Below are positions 1 through 8,929 of a stretch of DNA of 64,000 bases, in pieces (position 1 is the stretch's first letter; each line of letters opens with the position of its first letter). The notes under the pieces were generated by a model. The model had not been told where the DNA came from. It saw only the letters and a program-made list of their open reading frames with translations, and ran no database searches. A program made the position numbers and the translations under genes. The DNA is from an uncultured Pseudomonadota bacterium (GTDB lineage Bacteria; Pseudomonadota; Gammaproteobacteria; Methylococcales; Methylomonadaceae), in NCBI GenBank assembly GCA_903848935.1, contig CAINHO010000010.1, positions 44,499-108,498 on the forward strand. Direction: 5' to 3'.

Positions 1-312
1 TGAACCTTTAGACGCTTGTGCGAAAACAGGCGGCGTTTCACCTGTTACAGCAAAATCCAAACTGCCCGAATTTAAGGCTTCAAGCATTGGCGGGCCAAAT
101 TGGAATTCTGCCCAATTAACAGTGACACCATGTTCTTTGAGTCGTTTTTCCAATTCGCCCGTAGATTTGAGAACAATTAAAGTGCCGTATTTTTGATAAC
201 CCAAATTTATTTGTTTCGGCCAAACCGTTTCTGTGGCATAGCAACTGTATGAAAATAAAAATGAAAGTGTGGCTATCAATGCAAAGAAACGTCTTGAAAT
301 TATTTTGTTCAT
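1..312 (-). CDS. ssuA: Aliphatic sulfonate ABC transporter substrate-binding protein (partial)
   Basis: Only the N-terminal 104 residues are present; the gene runs off the left edge of the window. It starts with ATG at 312, preceded by a GAGGAAA ribosome binding site. A signal peptide (MNKIISRRFFALIATLSFLF...) is followed by the SsuA-type start of the mature protein (INLGYQKYGTLIVLKS) and the ligand-site motif FGPPMLEALNSGSLDFAVTG. Members of this family bind alkanesulfonates or taurine in the periplasm and pass them to the SsuBC transporter. The gene follows the outer-membrane protein gene by 73 nt on the same strand and is probably co-transcribed with it. Family assignment is firm; the exact sulfonate is not known. 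Confidence 0.88.
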   Translation of the reverse strand, partial: MNKIISRRFFALIATLSFLFSYSCYATETVWPKQINLGYQKYGTLIVLKSTGELEKRLKEHGVTVNWAEFQFGPPMLEALNSGSLDFAVTGETPPVFAQASKGS

Positions 313-385
313 AAAATTTTCCTCGTTAGTGAATGTGTTTATTTAGGTTCGATTAAATGTATTGGATGTGGAAAAAATGAAATGG

Positions 386-1573
386 TTACAACCAGTGGAT
401 TACGTCAAAAAAGAGGGCGGTATCATCAATTCCAAAATCGTGTTGCACGCGAAGACTCGATTCAAGATTGTTAATCCGTTTGTGATAACCCACTGAACCC
501 GTAACACCGCTTTGTCCAGGTTGTGGATTGTTAAAACCAGCTCCGACAAATAACGCATTTATGAGACTATCTGTTCCCAATAATTGCCCTGGATAAATAG
601 CCGTTTCCAACGTTTCGGTGCGTTTAGAATTGGGTAATGTTGAATGAATGTAACGAAAATTGACTAATTCGCCGACTTCCCACGCCGTAAGACGACGATT
701 GAAATTTGGCGTTAAATAACCGAGGGGATTTGAAAATTCCACACCTGTTGGCCCCATTGCACGACCTAATCTGGCTTCATGTCCTAAAAAACCTTTACGG
801 AAACCTAAACTCCCCGTCACCATCAAATCTTTAGAGCCATTCACTTTGCCAATCGTGTTATCGACATAAAAAACTTCGAGAGCGGGACGGATTTTGTCAG
901 CACCTTGGTCTGGTGCGACATAACCGAATGTGCTACGCCATTGTTCCCCGTCATTTCCCCACGTCGCCATCAATTGTTTGTTGTATAACGCAACATAACC
1001 ACCGGGATAATCTTGTCCTTGAAAAGTTTGCCATTGCGTAGACACGATATATTTAATGTCTTGCCATTCATTTCGATAAGAAATTTTGGCAAATTTAATA
1101 TCTTGATTACTTAGATTGCTTGGATTATTTAGATTTCTATCTACAAAACCACCGCCAAATCCTAAACCAAAAGGCAAGCGATATTCGCCTTGCACCTCGG
1201 TTTGTTTACTGTCGCCTTGAAGCACTTCCTGTGCGCCAACAATTAAATCGCCAAGTTCAGGACGAGTTAATAATGGACGTGCAAAGCCACCAAAATAATT
1301 GAGGTCTTGCCCACCATTTTCAGAAATTTGAACACCGTGACCGCCTTTGAAAACAGGTGTCCAAATCATACTATTGACCTGAAAATCGCCATTATCATTG
1401 CGGTTGTAAAAGGCATCGATTTTGCCGCCTTTAAGATAGGGTGAATCGGTATTGTCGTCAGCATGAACATGAAACTGAACAGTGAGTAATAGCGTAAAAA
1501 GTAGCTGATTTGCTAATTTGTTTTTCTTACGCTGAACGGAAGTTGTCATCCCGTTTGTCTTCGAATCAAACAT
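386..1573 (-). CDS. Putative outer-membrane beta-barrel protein of unknown function
   Basis: A 395-aa protein. An N-terminal basic stretch (QRKKNK), a hydrophobic segment (LLFTLLLTV) and a VHA cleavage site form a long-n-region signal peptide. The rest is rich in aromatic and glycine residues in alternating strands and ends in WL. I do not recognise the family. The start at 1573 is supported by an AAGGA site 7 nt upstream; an internal ATG at 1549 would shorten the n-region. It lies between gntR and ssuA, so a role in passage of organosulfur compounds across the outer membrane is an inference from context only. Confidence 0.6.
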   Translation of the reverse strand: MFDSKTNGMTTSVQRKKNKLANQLLFTLLLTVQFHVHADDNTDSPYLKGGKIDAFYNRNDNGDFQVNSMIWTPVFKGGHGVQISENGGQDLNYFGGFARPLLTRPELGDLIVGAQEVLQGDSKQTEVQGEYRLPFGLGFGGGFVDRNLNNPSNLSNQDIKFAKISYRNEWQDIKYIVSTQWQTFQGQDYPGGYVALYNKQLMATWGNDGEQWRSTFGYVAPDQGADKIRPALEVFYVDNTIGKVNGSKDLMVTGSLGFRKGFLGHEARLGRAMGPTGVEFSNPLGYLTPNFNRRLTAWEVGELVNFRYIHSTLPNSKRTETLETAIYPGQLLGTDSLINALFVGAGFNNPQPGQSGVTGSVGYHKRINNLESSLRVQHDFGIDDTALFFDVIHWL

Positions 1574-1735
1574 AATAAATTCCTTGCACTTAAATCCATG
1601 ATGACAGAAAGCCTCACAGTAATAGTGCTGGTTAAAATGACTGATTTTTCAGGTGGGATAATGTAAAATGAACCTGCGACAGTTTCTTTACATTCACCAC
1701 CGGTGAAAACCAGTCGGTTCGTAAAAAACGATGAG

Positions 1736-1774
1736 AAAGCCACTGCTATATTTCGAGTGTAGCGTGGCTTTTTT
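1736..1774 (-). terminator. Hairpin at the gntR stop codon, possible attenuator
   Basis: An AAAGCCAC...GTGGCTTT inverted repeat, with inner GCTA/TAGC pairing, begins at the gntR stop codon. The U-run on the minus-strand side is short (TTTCTC), so it may only partly terminate transcription before the outer-membrane protein gene. Confidence 0.4.
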
Positions 1775-2513
1775 ATCGCTCAATTTTTAGGCGTAATTGA
1801 AAGTTATCTGCGTGGTAATGCAGATATTCAATGACCAGTGGTAATCCTTCTAGCGTGTGTGTTAATCGTTCAACTCGCAACAATGGCGAACCGCTATCCA
1901 CTTGCAGTAATTCTGCTTGTTGCGTATCTGCTAAAGACGCATCAATCGTCAGGTCAGCATATCCCAATGAAATGGCGTAATCATTTTCCAAAATATGAAA
2001 AATATCACGCACCCCTAAATCCTCTCTAACCAACCGTTCACCAATATGACTCGATATGTAACTTACATCGACGGATACTGGCTCACGATTAAGAAAACGT
2101 ACACGCCGAATTTCGCTGATGAGCGAACCTTCGGGCAGAGATAAACGTTTAGCAATCTCAGGCGACGCAGACAATAAATTGATACTGAGTACACGGTTGT
2201 AAACTTCATAGCCGTGCGACGACATTGCTTCAGCAAACCCTTGAAGGCGACCCAGTCCTTGAAAAGGTTTAACTTTTGAAACATAAGATCCTTTCCCTGC
2301 AACTTTAAATAGCAGTCCTTCTTTTTCAAGTTCGGATAAGGCTTGTCGCACCGTAATTCGGCTAACACCGTATTTTGTTATCAACTCGCTTTCTGATGGC
2401 ATTTTTTCGTGAGGTCGAGTATCTCCTGCGAAAATATGGGCGCGTAGCTCATCTCTGATTTTGCTATAAAGAGGAATATGCGAGGAACATTCTGACATTT
2501 CGTTGCGTACCAT
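1773..2513 (-). CDS. GntR-family regulator, HutC/UTRA subfamily
   Basis: A 246-aa regulator. The N-terminal winged helix (about residues 13-78) has the canonical GntR pattern PSESELITKYGVSRITVRQAL. A UTRA effector domain follows (about 95-240; FLNREPVSVDVSYI, LPLVIEYLHY). Effectors of UTRA proteins are usually small metabolites linked to the neighbouring catabolic or uptake genes. It is the first gene of the gntR-omp-ssuA operon and is preceded by a sigma-54 promoter and an inverted repeat that could be its own operator. An internal ATG at 2498 is an alternative start; neither start has a clear Shine-Dalgarno site. The effector is unknown; an organosulfur compound is an inference. Confidence 0.85.
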   Translation of the reverse strand: MVRNEMSECSSHIPLYSKIRDELRAHIFAGDTRPHEKMPSESELITKYGVSRITVRQALSELEKEGLLFKVAGKGSYVSKVKPFQGLGRLQGFAEAMSSHGYEVYNRVLSINLLSASPEIAKRLSLPEGSLISEIRRVRFLNREPVSVDVSYISSHIGERLVREDLGVRDIFHILENDYAISLGYADLTIDASLADTQQAELLQVDSGSPLLRVERLTHTLEGLPLVIEYLHYHADNFQLRLKIER

Positions 2514-2514
2514 T

Positions 2515-2530
2515 ACTTGTTATGACAAGT
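2515..2530 (-). promoter_or_regulatory. Inverted repeat, candidate GntR operator
   Basis: ACTTGT-TATG-ACAAGT lies between the sigma-54 promoter and the gntR start codon, at about the predicted transcription start. Its position would suit autorepression. No binding data are available. Confidence 0.4.
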
Positions 2531-2537
2531 TATAAAC

Positions 2538-2553
2538 AGCAAATGAAGTGCCA
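2538..2553 (-). promoter_or_regulatory. Sigma-54 (-24/-12) promoter of the gntR-omp-ssuA operon
   Basis: On the minus strand the sequence reads TGGCAC-N5-TTGCT, an exact match to the RpoN consensus with correct spacing. Predicted transcription starts about 12 nt downstream, leaving a very short leader before the gntR start at 2513. The divergently oriented neighbour encodes a sigma-54 activator (SfnR-like). Confidence 0.75.
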
Positions 2554-2684
2554 TAACGAATTTCATCGAATGTAATTATGCTATTACATTGATTTTTAAG
2601 TTAAAACGTATGTAAATTTGATTTGTTTTGAGGGCTAAATACAATCAAGATATGCCTCTTAAGCAACATTACCTGCTGATTAGG

Positions 2685-2700
2685 TGTTGATATATCAACA
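2685..2700. promoter_or_regulatory. Perfect 16-bp palindrome, candidate enhancer site for the sigma-54 activator
   Basis: TGTTGATATATCAACA is a perfect dyad of the form TGT-N10-ACA, the pattern of many bacterial enhancer-binding-protein sites. It lies about 140 bp upstream of the sigma-54 promoter, a typical enhancer distance. It sits in the 402-bp gene-free interval 2514-2915, which otherwise holds the GntR operator candidate, the sigma-54 promoter and the sfnR promoter. Confidence 0.5.
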
Positions 2701-2802
2701 ATTGGAGATAGCTCTTTAATTTGGTGACATGGCGGCTAAAGGGTGATTTGAATCGAATGATAGAGAATCAATAATTGTTTATTATCTAATTTACGCATAA
2801 CG

Positions 2803-2848
2803 CTATCGAATAATATCGTTTTATCCCAAAAAATGATCACGCTATTAT
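2803..2848 (+). promoter_or_regulatory. sfnR promoter with shared sulfur-regulon element (copy A)
   Basis: The element TATCGAATA-N3-TCGTTTTAT occupies 2804-2824 and is followed by a -10-like TATTAT at 2843-2848. The distance from element to -10 is the same as at the cysT and cysA promoters. The position just upstream of the -10, in place of a good -35, suggests an activator site. CysB, encoded nearby, is the natural candidate. Confidence 0.65.
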
Positions 2849-2915
2849 GAAAGGCTAATAGTTGTGTTTTACGGCAGCAATGGGGCGAGTCGTAGTAACT
2901 TAAAGAAGGAAAACG

Positions 2916-3959
2916 ATGACATTATTAGCATTTAATGAACAGAAATCACGTTCACTGGTGCTTTCTGTTCGAGCGACCGCATTAGTATTTGAAGATCCCG
3001 TTTCACAACGGTTACTTGAGCAAATTGAACGAATTGCGCCCAGTGATGCCACGGTGTTAATTACGGGGGAAACAGGAACAGGAAAAGAATTAGTTGCCCG
3101 ACATATACACGAAATAAGCAAACGTAGCCAACGTACCTTCGGAGCGTTAAATTGTGCCGCACTGAGTGAAAATTTAATTGAAAGTGAATTATTTGGTCAC
3201 GAAAAAGGCGCGTTTACAGGCGCAATTACCGACAAAATTGGTTGGTTTGAAACGGCTCACATGGGCAGTTTATTTCTTGATGAAGTGGGGGATTTGCCAT
3301 TAAATTTACAAGCAAAATTATTACGAGTTTTACAAGAACGTGAAGTTGTTAAAGTTGGTGCAAGACAGCCAAAAGCGGTTGATGTACGAATCATCGCTGC
3401 TACCAATATCAATTTGGAAGAAGCCGTTGCAGCTTCACATTTCCGAGCAGATTTGTATTACCGCTTTAATGTAGCAACCATTCAACTATCACCATTACGA
3501 GATAGACCTCGTGATATTTTGCCGCTAACACAACATTTTTTAAAAATCTATTCAGAAAGATTGGGATATAGCGAAGTAAAATTATCACCTGCGGCAGAAA
3601 CCACGTTATTAAATTACGACTGGCCAGGAAACATTCGAGAATTAGAAAATGCCGTTCATCGTGCGTTATTGATTTGCCCAAATAATTACTTACGTCCAGA
3701 AGATTTTAAATTATCGGGTGCAAGAGTTTCTCAAAACACACCAGCGGTATCAACCGATTCGCTGGAAAGTTCACTGTTTAAATTGTTTGAGCAAACACCG
3801 CCTAATCTTTACGCCGTAATAGAAGAGAGCGTTATTCGTTCAGCATTTGACTTTTGTGATAAAAATCAAGTTCAAACGGCAAAACTGCTAGATGTTAGCC
3901 GTAATGTACTTAGGCATAAACTGGGAACATACGGAATGTTAAACAACAAAAACCAGTAA
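2916..3959 (+). CDS. sfnR: Sigma-54-dependent activator, SfnR-like
   Basis: 347 aa. There is no N-terminal sensor domain: the AAA+ domain begins almost at once. Walker A is GETGTGKE (about residues 50-57), the sigma-54 contact loop GAFTGA is intact (98-103), and Walker B is GSLFLDEVGD. The C-terminal HTH reads NQVQTAKLLDVSRNVLRHKL, characteristic of SfnR, the activator of sulfone and sulfonate use under sulfate limitation in Pseudomonas. SfnR proteins are controlled by their own level rather than by a receiver domain, which fits the sulfur-type promoter. Likely targets here include the divergent gntR-omp-ssuA operon. The start has an AAGGA site 8 nt upstream. Confidence 0.85.
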   Translation: MTLLAFNEQKSRSLVLSVRATALVFEDPVSQRLLEQIERIAPSDATVLITGETGTGKELVARHIHEISKRSQRTFGALNCAALSENLIESELFGHEKGAFTGAITDKIGWFETAHMGSLFLDEVGDLPLNLQAKLLRVLQEREVVKVGARQPKAVDVRIIAATNINLEEAVAASHFRADLYYRFNVATIQLSPLRDRPRDILPLTQHFLKIYSERLGYSEVKLSPAAETTLLNYDWPGNIRELENAVHRALLICPNNYLRPEDFKLSGARVSQNTPAVSTDSLESSLFKLFEQTPPNLYAVIEESVIRSAFDFCDKNQVQTAKLLDVSRNVLRHKLGTYGMLNNKNQ

Positions 3960-3972
3960 ATATTACGACCTC

Positions 3973-4000
3973 AAAAAGCCCGTTTAAAACGGGCTTTTTT
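3973..4000 (+). terminator. Rho-independent terminator of sfnR
   Basis: AAAAAGCCCGTTT-AAAACGGGCTTTTTT forms a strong stem followed by a T-run, 13 nt after the sfnR stop. Confidence 0.85.
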
Positions 4001-4020
4001 CGTTTTACAAAATCTAATTT

Positions 4021-4076
4021 TTCGATACCAATATCGAATATCATCGTTTTATTTCTCCGAAAATTTTCTTTACTAT
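4021..4076 (+). promoter_or_regulatory. cysTW promoter with shared sulfur-regulon element (copy B)
   Basis: The shared TATCGAATA-N3-TCGTTTTAT element is at 4032-4052, with -10-like TACTAT at 4071-4076. Here it overlaps an extra dyad, TTCGATA-CCAA-TATCGAA (4021-4038), not present at the other two copies. Confidence 0.65.
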
Positions 4077-4111
4077 TTAAACTAAAGTAACGATCACAAG
4101 GCATAAAAATC

Positions 4112-4939
4112 ATGAGCCAAAGTCGCATCATGCCAGGGTTTCGCCCGACAATTAGTTTTACAGTATTTTATTTAAGTTTGGTGGTATTGATTCCGCTCAG
4201 TACATTGGTATTTAAAAGTTTTGAACTTAGTTTTGATGATTATGTGAATATCATTACGCATAAACGTGTGGTTGCAGCATTTCGTGTCAGTTTTTCAACG
4301 GCGTTAGGTGCGGCGATAATCGCCAGTTTTTTTGGATTTATTGTCGCGTGGGTTTTAGTGCGTTATTCATTCGTCGGCAAACGTTTTTTTCATGCACTCA
4401 TTGATTTACCTTTCGCGCTACCAACGGCGGTTGCGGGGATTGTGTTGGCGACGATTTTTCAACCGAGCGGATTTTTAGGCAAATTTCTCAAAGAAAATTT
4501 CGATTTGCAAATTGGTTTCAAACCCGCAGGAATTGTCGTGGCGTTAATTTTTATCAGCATTCCTTTCGTTGTACGAACGGTTGAACCTGTGTTGCAAGAA
4601 TTTGATTCCCGCATGGAAGAAGCGGCTTCGAGTTTAGGCGCGACCCGCTGGCAAGTTTTCACAAAAATTATTTTCCCCAACATTTTTCCTGCATTATTAA
4701 CGGGTTTTGCGTTGGCATTTGCGCGAGGTGTGGGCGAATACGGTTCGGTTATTTTTATCGCGGGTAATTTGCCTTACGTTTCCGAAATTGTTCCGTTACT
4801 AATTATCACGAAATTGGAACAATACGATATGCCTGGCGCGACGGCGATTGCGCTGACGATGTTGATTATTTCATTTTTGCTGTTGTTGCTGATTAACTTG
4901 CTGCAACACTGGGTTCGCAAACGTTCAGGACAACTTTAG
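4112..4939 (+). CDS. cysT: Sulfate/thiosulfate ABC transporter permease CysT
   Basis: 275 aa, about six membrane helices. It carries the binding-protein-dependent permease signature [21 protein letters not shown] (EAA loop, about residues 169-190) and family-typical segments [19 protein letters not shown] and [14 protein letters not shown]. CysT pairs with CysW in the inner membrane to import sulfate or thiosulfate, powered by CysA. It is followed by cysW after 10 nt. The substrate-binding protein (Sbp/CysP) is not in this window, and cysA is 7.5 kb downstream. Confidence 0.95.
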   Translation: MSQSRIMPGFRPTISFTVFYLSLVVLIPLSTLVFKSFELSFDDYVNIITHKRVVAAFRVSFSTALGAAIIASFFGFIVAWVLVRYSFVGKRFFHALIDLPFALPTAVAGIVLATIFQPSGFLGKFLKENFDLQIGFKPAGIVVALIFISIPFVVRTVEPVLQEFDSRMEEAASSLGATRWQVFTKIIFPNIFPALLTGFALAFARGVGEYGSVIFIAGNLPYVSEIVPLLIITKLEQYDMPGATAIALTMLIISFLLLLLINLLQHWVRKRSGQL

Positions 4940-4949
4940 GAATTATTTT

Positions 4950-5798
4950 ATGAGTGCAGCTATTTCAACACGAGTGCATCAATCCACGTTAGACGATGCA
5001 AATTGGGTACGCTGGAGTTTAATTACAGTCGCATTAGGATTTGTGATTTTGTTTTTGTGCGTGCCATTGTTGTTGGTGATTATCCAAGCGTTTTCAAAAG
5101 GATTTGGCGCGTATTTTTCAGCATTAAGTCAGCCCGATATGCAGGCAGCAATGCGTTTAACGTTATTAACCGCGCTCATCACTGTGCCGTTGAATACTGT
5201 TTTTGGTGTGGCAGCAGCATGGGCAATTACCCGTTTTGAATTTCGCGGTAAAGACTTGTTAATTACGTTAATTGATTTACCGTTTTCTGTGTCGCCCGTG
5301 ATTTCAGGACTGATTTTTGTGTTGATGTTTGGCGCACAGGGCTGGTTCGGAAGTTGGTTTGTTGAACACGATATTAAAATTATTTTCGCTGTCCCTGGTA
5401 TTGTGTTGGCAACGTTGTTTATTACCTTTCCATTTGTCGCGCGTCAGTTAATTCCATTGATGCAAGAAATGGGCAGCGAAGAAGAGGAAGCTGCTTTATC
5501 ATTGGGTGCGAGCGGTTGGAAAACGTTTTTTCTGATTACCTTACCCAATATCAAATGGGCGTTGTTGTATGGCGTTTTGTTATGTAATGCGAGAGCAATG
5601 GGCGAATTTGGCGCGGTGTCAGTGGTGTCGGGACACATTCGCGGCATGACAAATACATTGCCGCTTCACGTCGAAGTCAGTTACAACGAATACGACACGG
5701 TTTCAGCGTTTGCTGGTGCATCGATTTTAGCGGGATTAGCGATTGTGACCTTGATTTTAAAAACATTGTTGGAATGGAAACAACAAACGAATCGTTAA
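4950..5798 (+). CDS. cysW: Sulfate ABC transporter permease CysW
   Basis: 282 aa inner-membrane permease with the EAA loop ([20 protein letters not shown], about residues 178-197), the CysW-typical [20 protein letters not shown], and a C-terminal [12 protein letters not shown] segment. It forms the heteromeric sulfate channel with CysT and lies in the same transcript. Its stop overlaps the convergent lysR gene by 4 nt, so no room is left for a terminator between them. Confidence 0.95.
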   Translation: MSAAISTRVHQSTLDDANWVRWSLITVALGFVILFLCVPLLLVIIQAFSKGFGAYFSALSQPDMQAAMRLTLLTALITVPLNTVFGVAAAWAITRFEFRGKDLLITLIDLPFSVSPVISGLIFVLMFGAQGWFGSWFVEHDIKIIFAVPGIVLATLFITFPFVARQLIPLMQEMGSEEEEAALSLGASGWKTFFLITLPNIKWALLYGVLLCNARAMGEFGAVSVVSGHIRGMTNTLPLHVEVSYNEYDTVSAFAGASILAGLAIVTLILKTLLEWKQQTNR

Positions 5799-6691
5799 AA
5801 ATTTGTATCATTTTTTACTGCCTCTTTAATTATTTCAGCCAAATGTTTTACGCCTGAACCCACAAAATCAGGATTCGCTAAAATCAAATAAAGAGGCACT
5901 TCGAGCGTCCCGCCTTCACGCAATTTTAATGGTCGCAAAATTCCCATTTTCAGCTCTTCCCGAATATGTTCTTCGGGTAGCCACGCAAAACCATAACCCA
6001 TCGAAACCGCTTGAATTGATGTTGCAACTTGACTGACCGTCCAACGCTGTTCAACGTCAACTGTCGCCGCATTTCTATCACGTTTGCTGCCTGAATCTCT
6101 GACAACAAAATGACGATAAGCGCGTAAATCTTGGTAGGTCAATTCGCGTCCGTATTGATGCAATGGATGATTCGCGTGAGCCACGGCAATCAACTGTATT
6201 CGCATCAATAATTCGCCTAAAAATCCGACCGGTTGCTGGGGTGAAATCACCAAATCCGCTTCACCTTTTAGCAGTGCATCTGCCGTTCCACCGAGTACCG
6301 ATTCAATCAATTCAATCCGAGTTTGTGGACTTTCCTCCCCAAAACGATTTAAACACGTTAAAAGTAGTCGTGATGGAAAAAGTATTTCAGCGGCAAGGTA
6401 AATTTCAGCTTCCCAACCTGCTGATAACGTATGTGCGGCTTTTTCTAAATCGCTTGCTTCGCTGATTAACGCTAATCTACGTCGATAAAGCATTTGTCCA
6501 GTGGGCGTAAGAATCGCCTTGCGTCCTTGAATTTCAAAGGCTTTTACATCGAGTAATGATTCAATTTTTTGCACTGCATACGTCACAGCGGATTGGCTTT
6601 TATTTAGAATTTCTGCGGCTTGAGCATAACCGCCTGCATCGACGACGGTAATCAATACTCGCCATTGTTCAAGCGTAATAATGGGGGACAT
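5795..6691 (-). CDS. LysR-family transcriptional regulator
   Basis: 298 aa. N-terminal HTH (about residues 7-65; [25 protein letters not shown]) and a periplasmic-binding-like effector domain. It is divergent from the azoreductase gene with a 103-bp shared promoter region, the classical arrangement for a LysR activator and its target. It probably responds to quinones or electrophiles, inferred from the neighbours (azoreductase, pirin, efflux pump). It is distinct from the CysB-type LysR at 14332. Confidence 0.85.
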   Translation of the reverse strand: MSPIITLEQWRVLITVVDAGGYAQAAEILNKSQSAVTYAVQKIESLLDVKAFEIQGRKAILTPTGQMLYRRRLALISEASDLEKAAHTLSAGWEAEIYLAAEILFPSRLLLTCLNRFGEESPQTRIELIESVLGGTADALLKGEADLVISPQQPVGFLGELLMRIQLIAVAHANHPLHQYGRELTYQDLRAYRHFVVRDSGSKRDRNAATVDVEQRWTVSQVATSIQAVSMGYGFAWLPEEHIREELKMGILRPLKLREGGTLEVPLYLILANPDFVGSGVKHLAEIIKEAVKNDTNF

Positions 6692-6794
6692 AAAACATCA
6701 GATAATTAGATTGTTATAAGCAGTTTATTATACTTTTTTATCAGATTGATTGAGCGTTTAATACGCACACTTTCAATCAACCGAGAAAAAGCCA

Positions 6795-7403
6795 ATGAAA
6801 ACGTTATTACAAATCCATTCCAGTATTTTTTCCGCTGGTGGTGAATCGAGTCAGCTTGTAGATCAATTTGTATCGCAATGGCGCGAACAGAATCCCGAAT
6901 CTCAAATCACTATGAGAGATGTTGCGGTTAATCCATTGCCACATTTAGATGCCGAGCGAATTGGTGCTTTTTTCACACCAGCCGAAATGCGAACACCTGA
7001 ACAGCAACAAATCGTCGCTCAATCGGATGCGTTAATCGAAGAAATCAAGCAAGCTCAAATCATCGTGCTAGGTTTGCCGATGTACAACTTTGGCATTCCT
7101 TCAACGCTCAAAGCCTATTTTGACCACATTGCCAGAGCGGGGATTACTTTCAAATACACCGAAAACGGCGCAAAAGGTTTGCTTACAGGTAAAAAAGCCT
7201 ACATTTTTGCAGCACGGGGCGGAATGTACGCGGGAACGCCACTTGATACGCAAACAGATTATGTCCGTAACTTTCTGGGTTTTATTGGTATTACGGATGT
7301 CGAATTCGTTTATGCCGAAGGGCTTAATATGGGCGAAGAAACAAAAGCCACATCTTTAAAAAATGCCCACAAACAACTTATTAAACTCACCAAAATCGCT
7401 TAA
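6795..7403 (+). CDS. azoR: FMN-dependent NADH:quinone oxidoreductase / azoreductase
   Basis: 202 aa, the usual length for AzoR. Flavodoxin-like fold; the FMN-binding segment PMYNFGIPSTLKAYFDHIARAG (about residues 95-116) and ARGGMY (136-141) are clear. AzoR enzymes reduce quinones and azo compounds by two-electron transfer in the cytosol and protect against thiol-specific stress. It is the first gene of a probable azoR-yceI-pirin-efflux transcript under the divergent LysR. Confidence 0.93.
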   Translation: MKTLLQIHSSIFSAGGESSQLVDQFVSQWREQNPESQITMRDVAVNPLPHLDAERIGAFFTPAEMRTPEQQQIVAQSDALIEEIKQAQIIVLGLPMYNFGIPSTLKAYFDHIARAGITFKYTENGAKGLLTGKKAYIFAARGGMYAGTPLDTQTDYVRNFLGFIGITDVEFVYAEGLNMGEETKATSLKNAHKQLIKLTKIA

Positions 7404-7433
7404 AAATTTTTTTACTTTTTATTAGGAATCATC

Positions 7434-8000
7434 ATGAAACGCATTACATTTTTACTTTTGACTGCTGCTATTTCAACATCGGCTTTTGCAGCACCAGAAA
7501 CCTACACTATCGATAATACGCACACTTTTCCGCGTTTTTCTTATAGCCACCTTGGTTATTCAACGCAGTTAAGTCGTTTTGATAAAACGGTAGGCAACAT
7601 CGTGATTGACCGTGAAGCAAAAACGGGTTCTGTGAACGTTACGATTGATACAAAGTCAGTCAATACAGGCTCTCCGTTGTTCAATGAACATATTCAAGGT
7701 ACAGACTTTTTAGACACCGTGAAGTATCCGACCGCTACTTTTACCTCTAACAAAGTGAATTTTAATGGCGATAACGTTTCATCTGTAGACGGAACGCTAA
7801 CACTTAAAGGTATTAGCAAACCTGTCACGCTGACGGTGACATCTTTTCAGTGCATGATTCATCCGATGTTGCTGAAAGGTGTTTGTGGCGCAGATGTGAC
7901 GACGATTGTTAAACGTACTGATTTCAATATGGGTAAATACGCGCCACTTGTGGGTGATGATGTCACATTGACTATTGCGGTTGAAGCTATAAAAAACTAA
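7434..8000 (+). CDS. YceI-family periplasmic lipid-binding protein
   Basis: 188 aa with a signal peptide (MKRITFLLLTAAISTSAFA|A). The mature part has the YceI lipocalin-like pattern: YTIDNTHTFPRFSYSHLG near the start, HIQGTDFLDTVKYPTATFTS, and GTLTLKGISKPVTLTV. YceI proteins bind isoprenoid quinones or fatty acids. It follows azoR by 30 nt and fits a quinone-related module. The ligand is unknown. Confidence 0.9.
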   Translation: MKRITFLLLTAAISTSAFAAPETYTIDNTHTFPRFSYSHLGYSTQLSRFDKTVGNIVIDREAKTGSVNVTIDTKSVNTGSPLFNEHIQGTDFLDTVKYPTATFTSNKVNFNGDNVSSVDGTLTLKGISKPVTLTVTSFQCMIHPMLLKGVCGADVTTIVKRTDFNMGKYAPLVGDDVTLTIAVEAIKN

Positions 8001-8063
8001 TCTATTTAGCAGAATACGGTAACTGCAACGCCAGTTGCCGTTTCACACAAAAGGTTTAAGAAC

Positions 8064-8918
8064 ATGGCGATTCGAGTATTGAAACAAGTCGTTACAAGCA
8101 TAGCAACCTCAGATGGCGCGGGCGTTAAGTTGCTTCGCAGTTTGGGAAAATCACAGGAAATACGTCTTGATCCATTTTTGATGTTAGATGAATTTTCATC
8201 AATGAACGCTGATGATTATATCGCGGGCTTTCCTGACCATCCGCACCGTGGATTTGAAACTGTAACGTATATGCTAGATGGGAATATGCTGCATCAAGAT
8301 CATCTTGGCAATAAAGGGCTTTTAACCAGTGGTGCGGCGCAATGGATGACTGCAGGTCGCGGCATTATTCATTCCGAAATGCCGCAACAAGAAAGTGGGC
8401 GGCTGCGGGGTTTTCAATTGTGGATAAATTTACCTGCGAAAGAAAAAATGAAACCTGCAACGTATCAAGATATTCCACCTGAACAAATTCCAACGCTAAA
8501 TCTGGCAAATGGCGGACGGGTAAAAGTGATTGCAGGAACAATTCAGATTGATAATCACACAGTCGTCGCGCCGATTCAGGGCTTGAGTACCGAACCATTA
8601 TTTTTAGATGTTCAACTTCGCGCTGGTGAACGTTTTGCTCTACCAATTCCAGAGAGCCACAACGCTTTTATTTACGCTTATGAAGGTTCTGTAAAAATTG
8701 GAGAAGATTCGTTAGCAACACATACAGTTGGCATACTTTGCGAAGGTGATATGATTGAAATCTATGCTGATAAAACAGATGTTGCTTTTTTAGTGCTTGC
8801 CGCACGTCCTTTAAATGAACCGATTGTGCAATATGGACCTTTTGTGATGAATACTCGCGAAGAAATTGAACAAGCCATCGCAGATTATCGGAACGGTGAA
8901 TTAGTTTCTAAACCTTAA
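8064..8918 (+). CDS. Pirin family protein
   Basis: 284 aa bicupin. The N-terminal cupin has the metal-ligand pattern HPHRGFETVTYML...H and the pirin signature GAAQWMTAGRGIIHSEMPQ (about residues 92-110). Bacterial pirins are iron-binding proteins, some with quercetinase activity and some acting as redox-responsive modulators. Its position after azoR and yceI supports a redox-stress role. It ends 11 nt before the efflux transporter gene. Confidence 0.92.
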   Translation: MAIRVLKQVVTSIATSDGAGVKLLRSLGKSQEIRLDPFLMLDEFSSMNADDYIAGFPDHPHRGFETVTYMLDGNMLHQDHLGNKGLLTSGAAQWMTAGRGIIHSEMPQQESGRLRGFQLWINLPAKEKMKPATYQDIPPEQIPTLNLANGGRVKVIAGTIQIDNHTVVAPIQGLSTEPLFLDVQLRAGERFALPIPESHNAFIYAYEGSVKIGEDSLATHTVGILCEGDMIEIYADKTDVAFLVLAARPLNEPIVQYGPFVMNTREEIEQAIADYRNGELVSKP

Positions 8919-8929
8919 AATATATCGCT

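Noticed and set aside
1546..1743. 65-codon ORF between gntR and the outer-membrane protein gene on the minus strand
   Set aside because: It has no ribosome site, overlaps the start of the next gene in another frame and contains a hairpin at its beginning. I also considered a riboswitch here because of the sulfur context, but no SAM-type core motif is visible.
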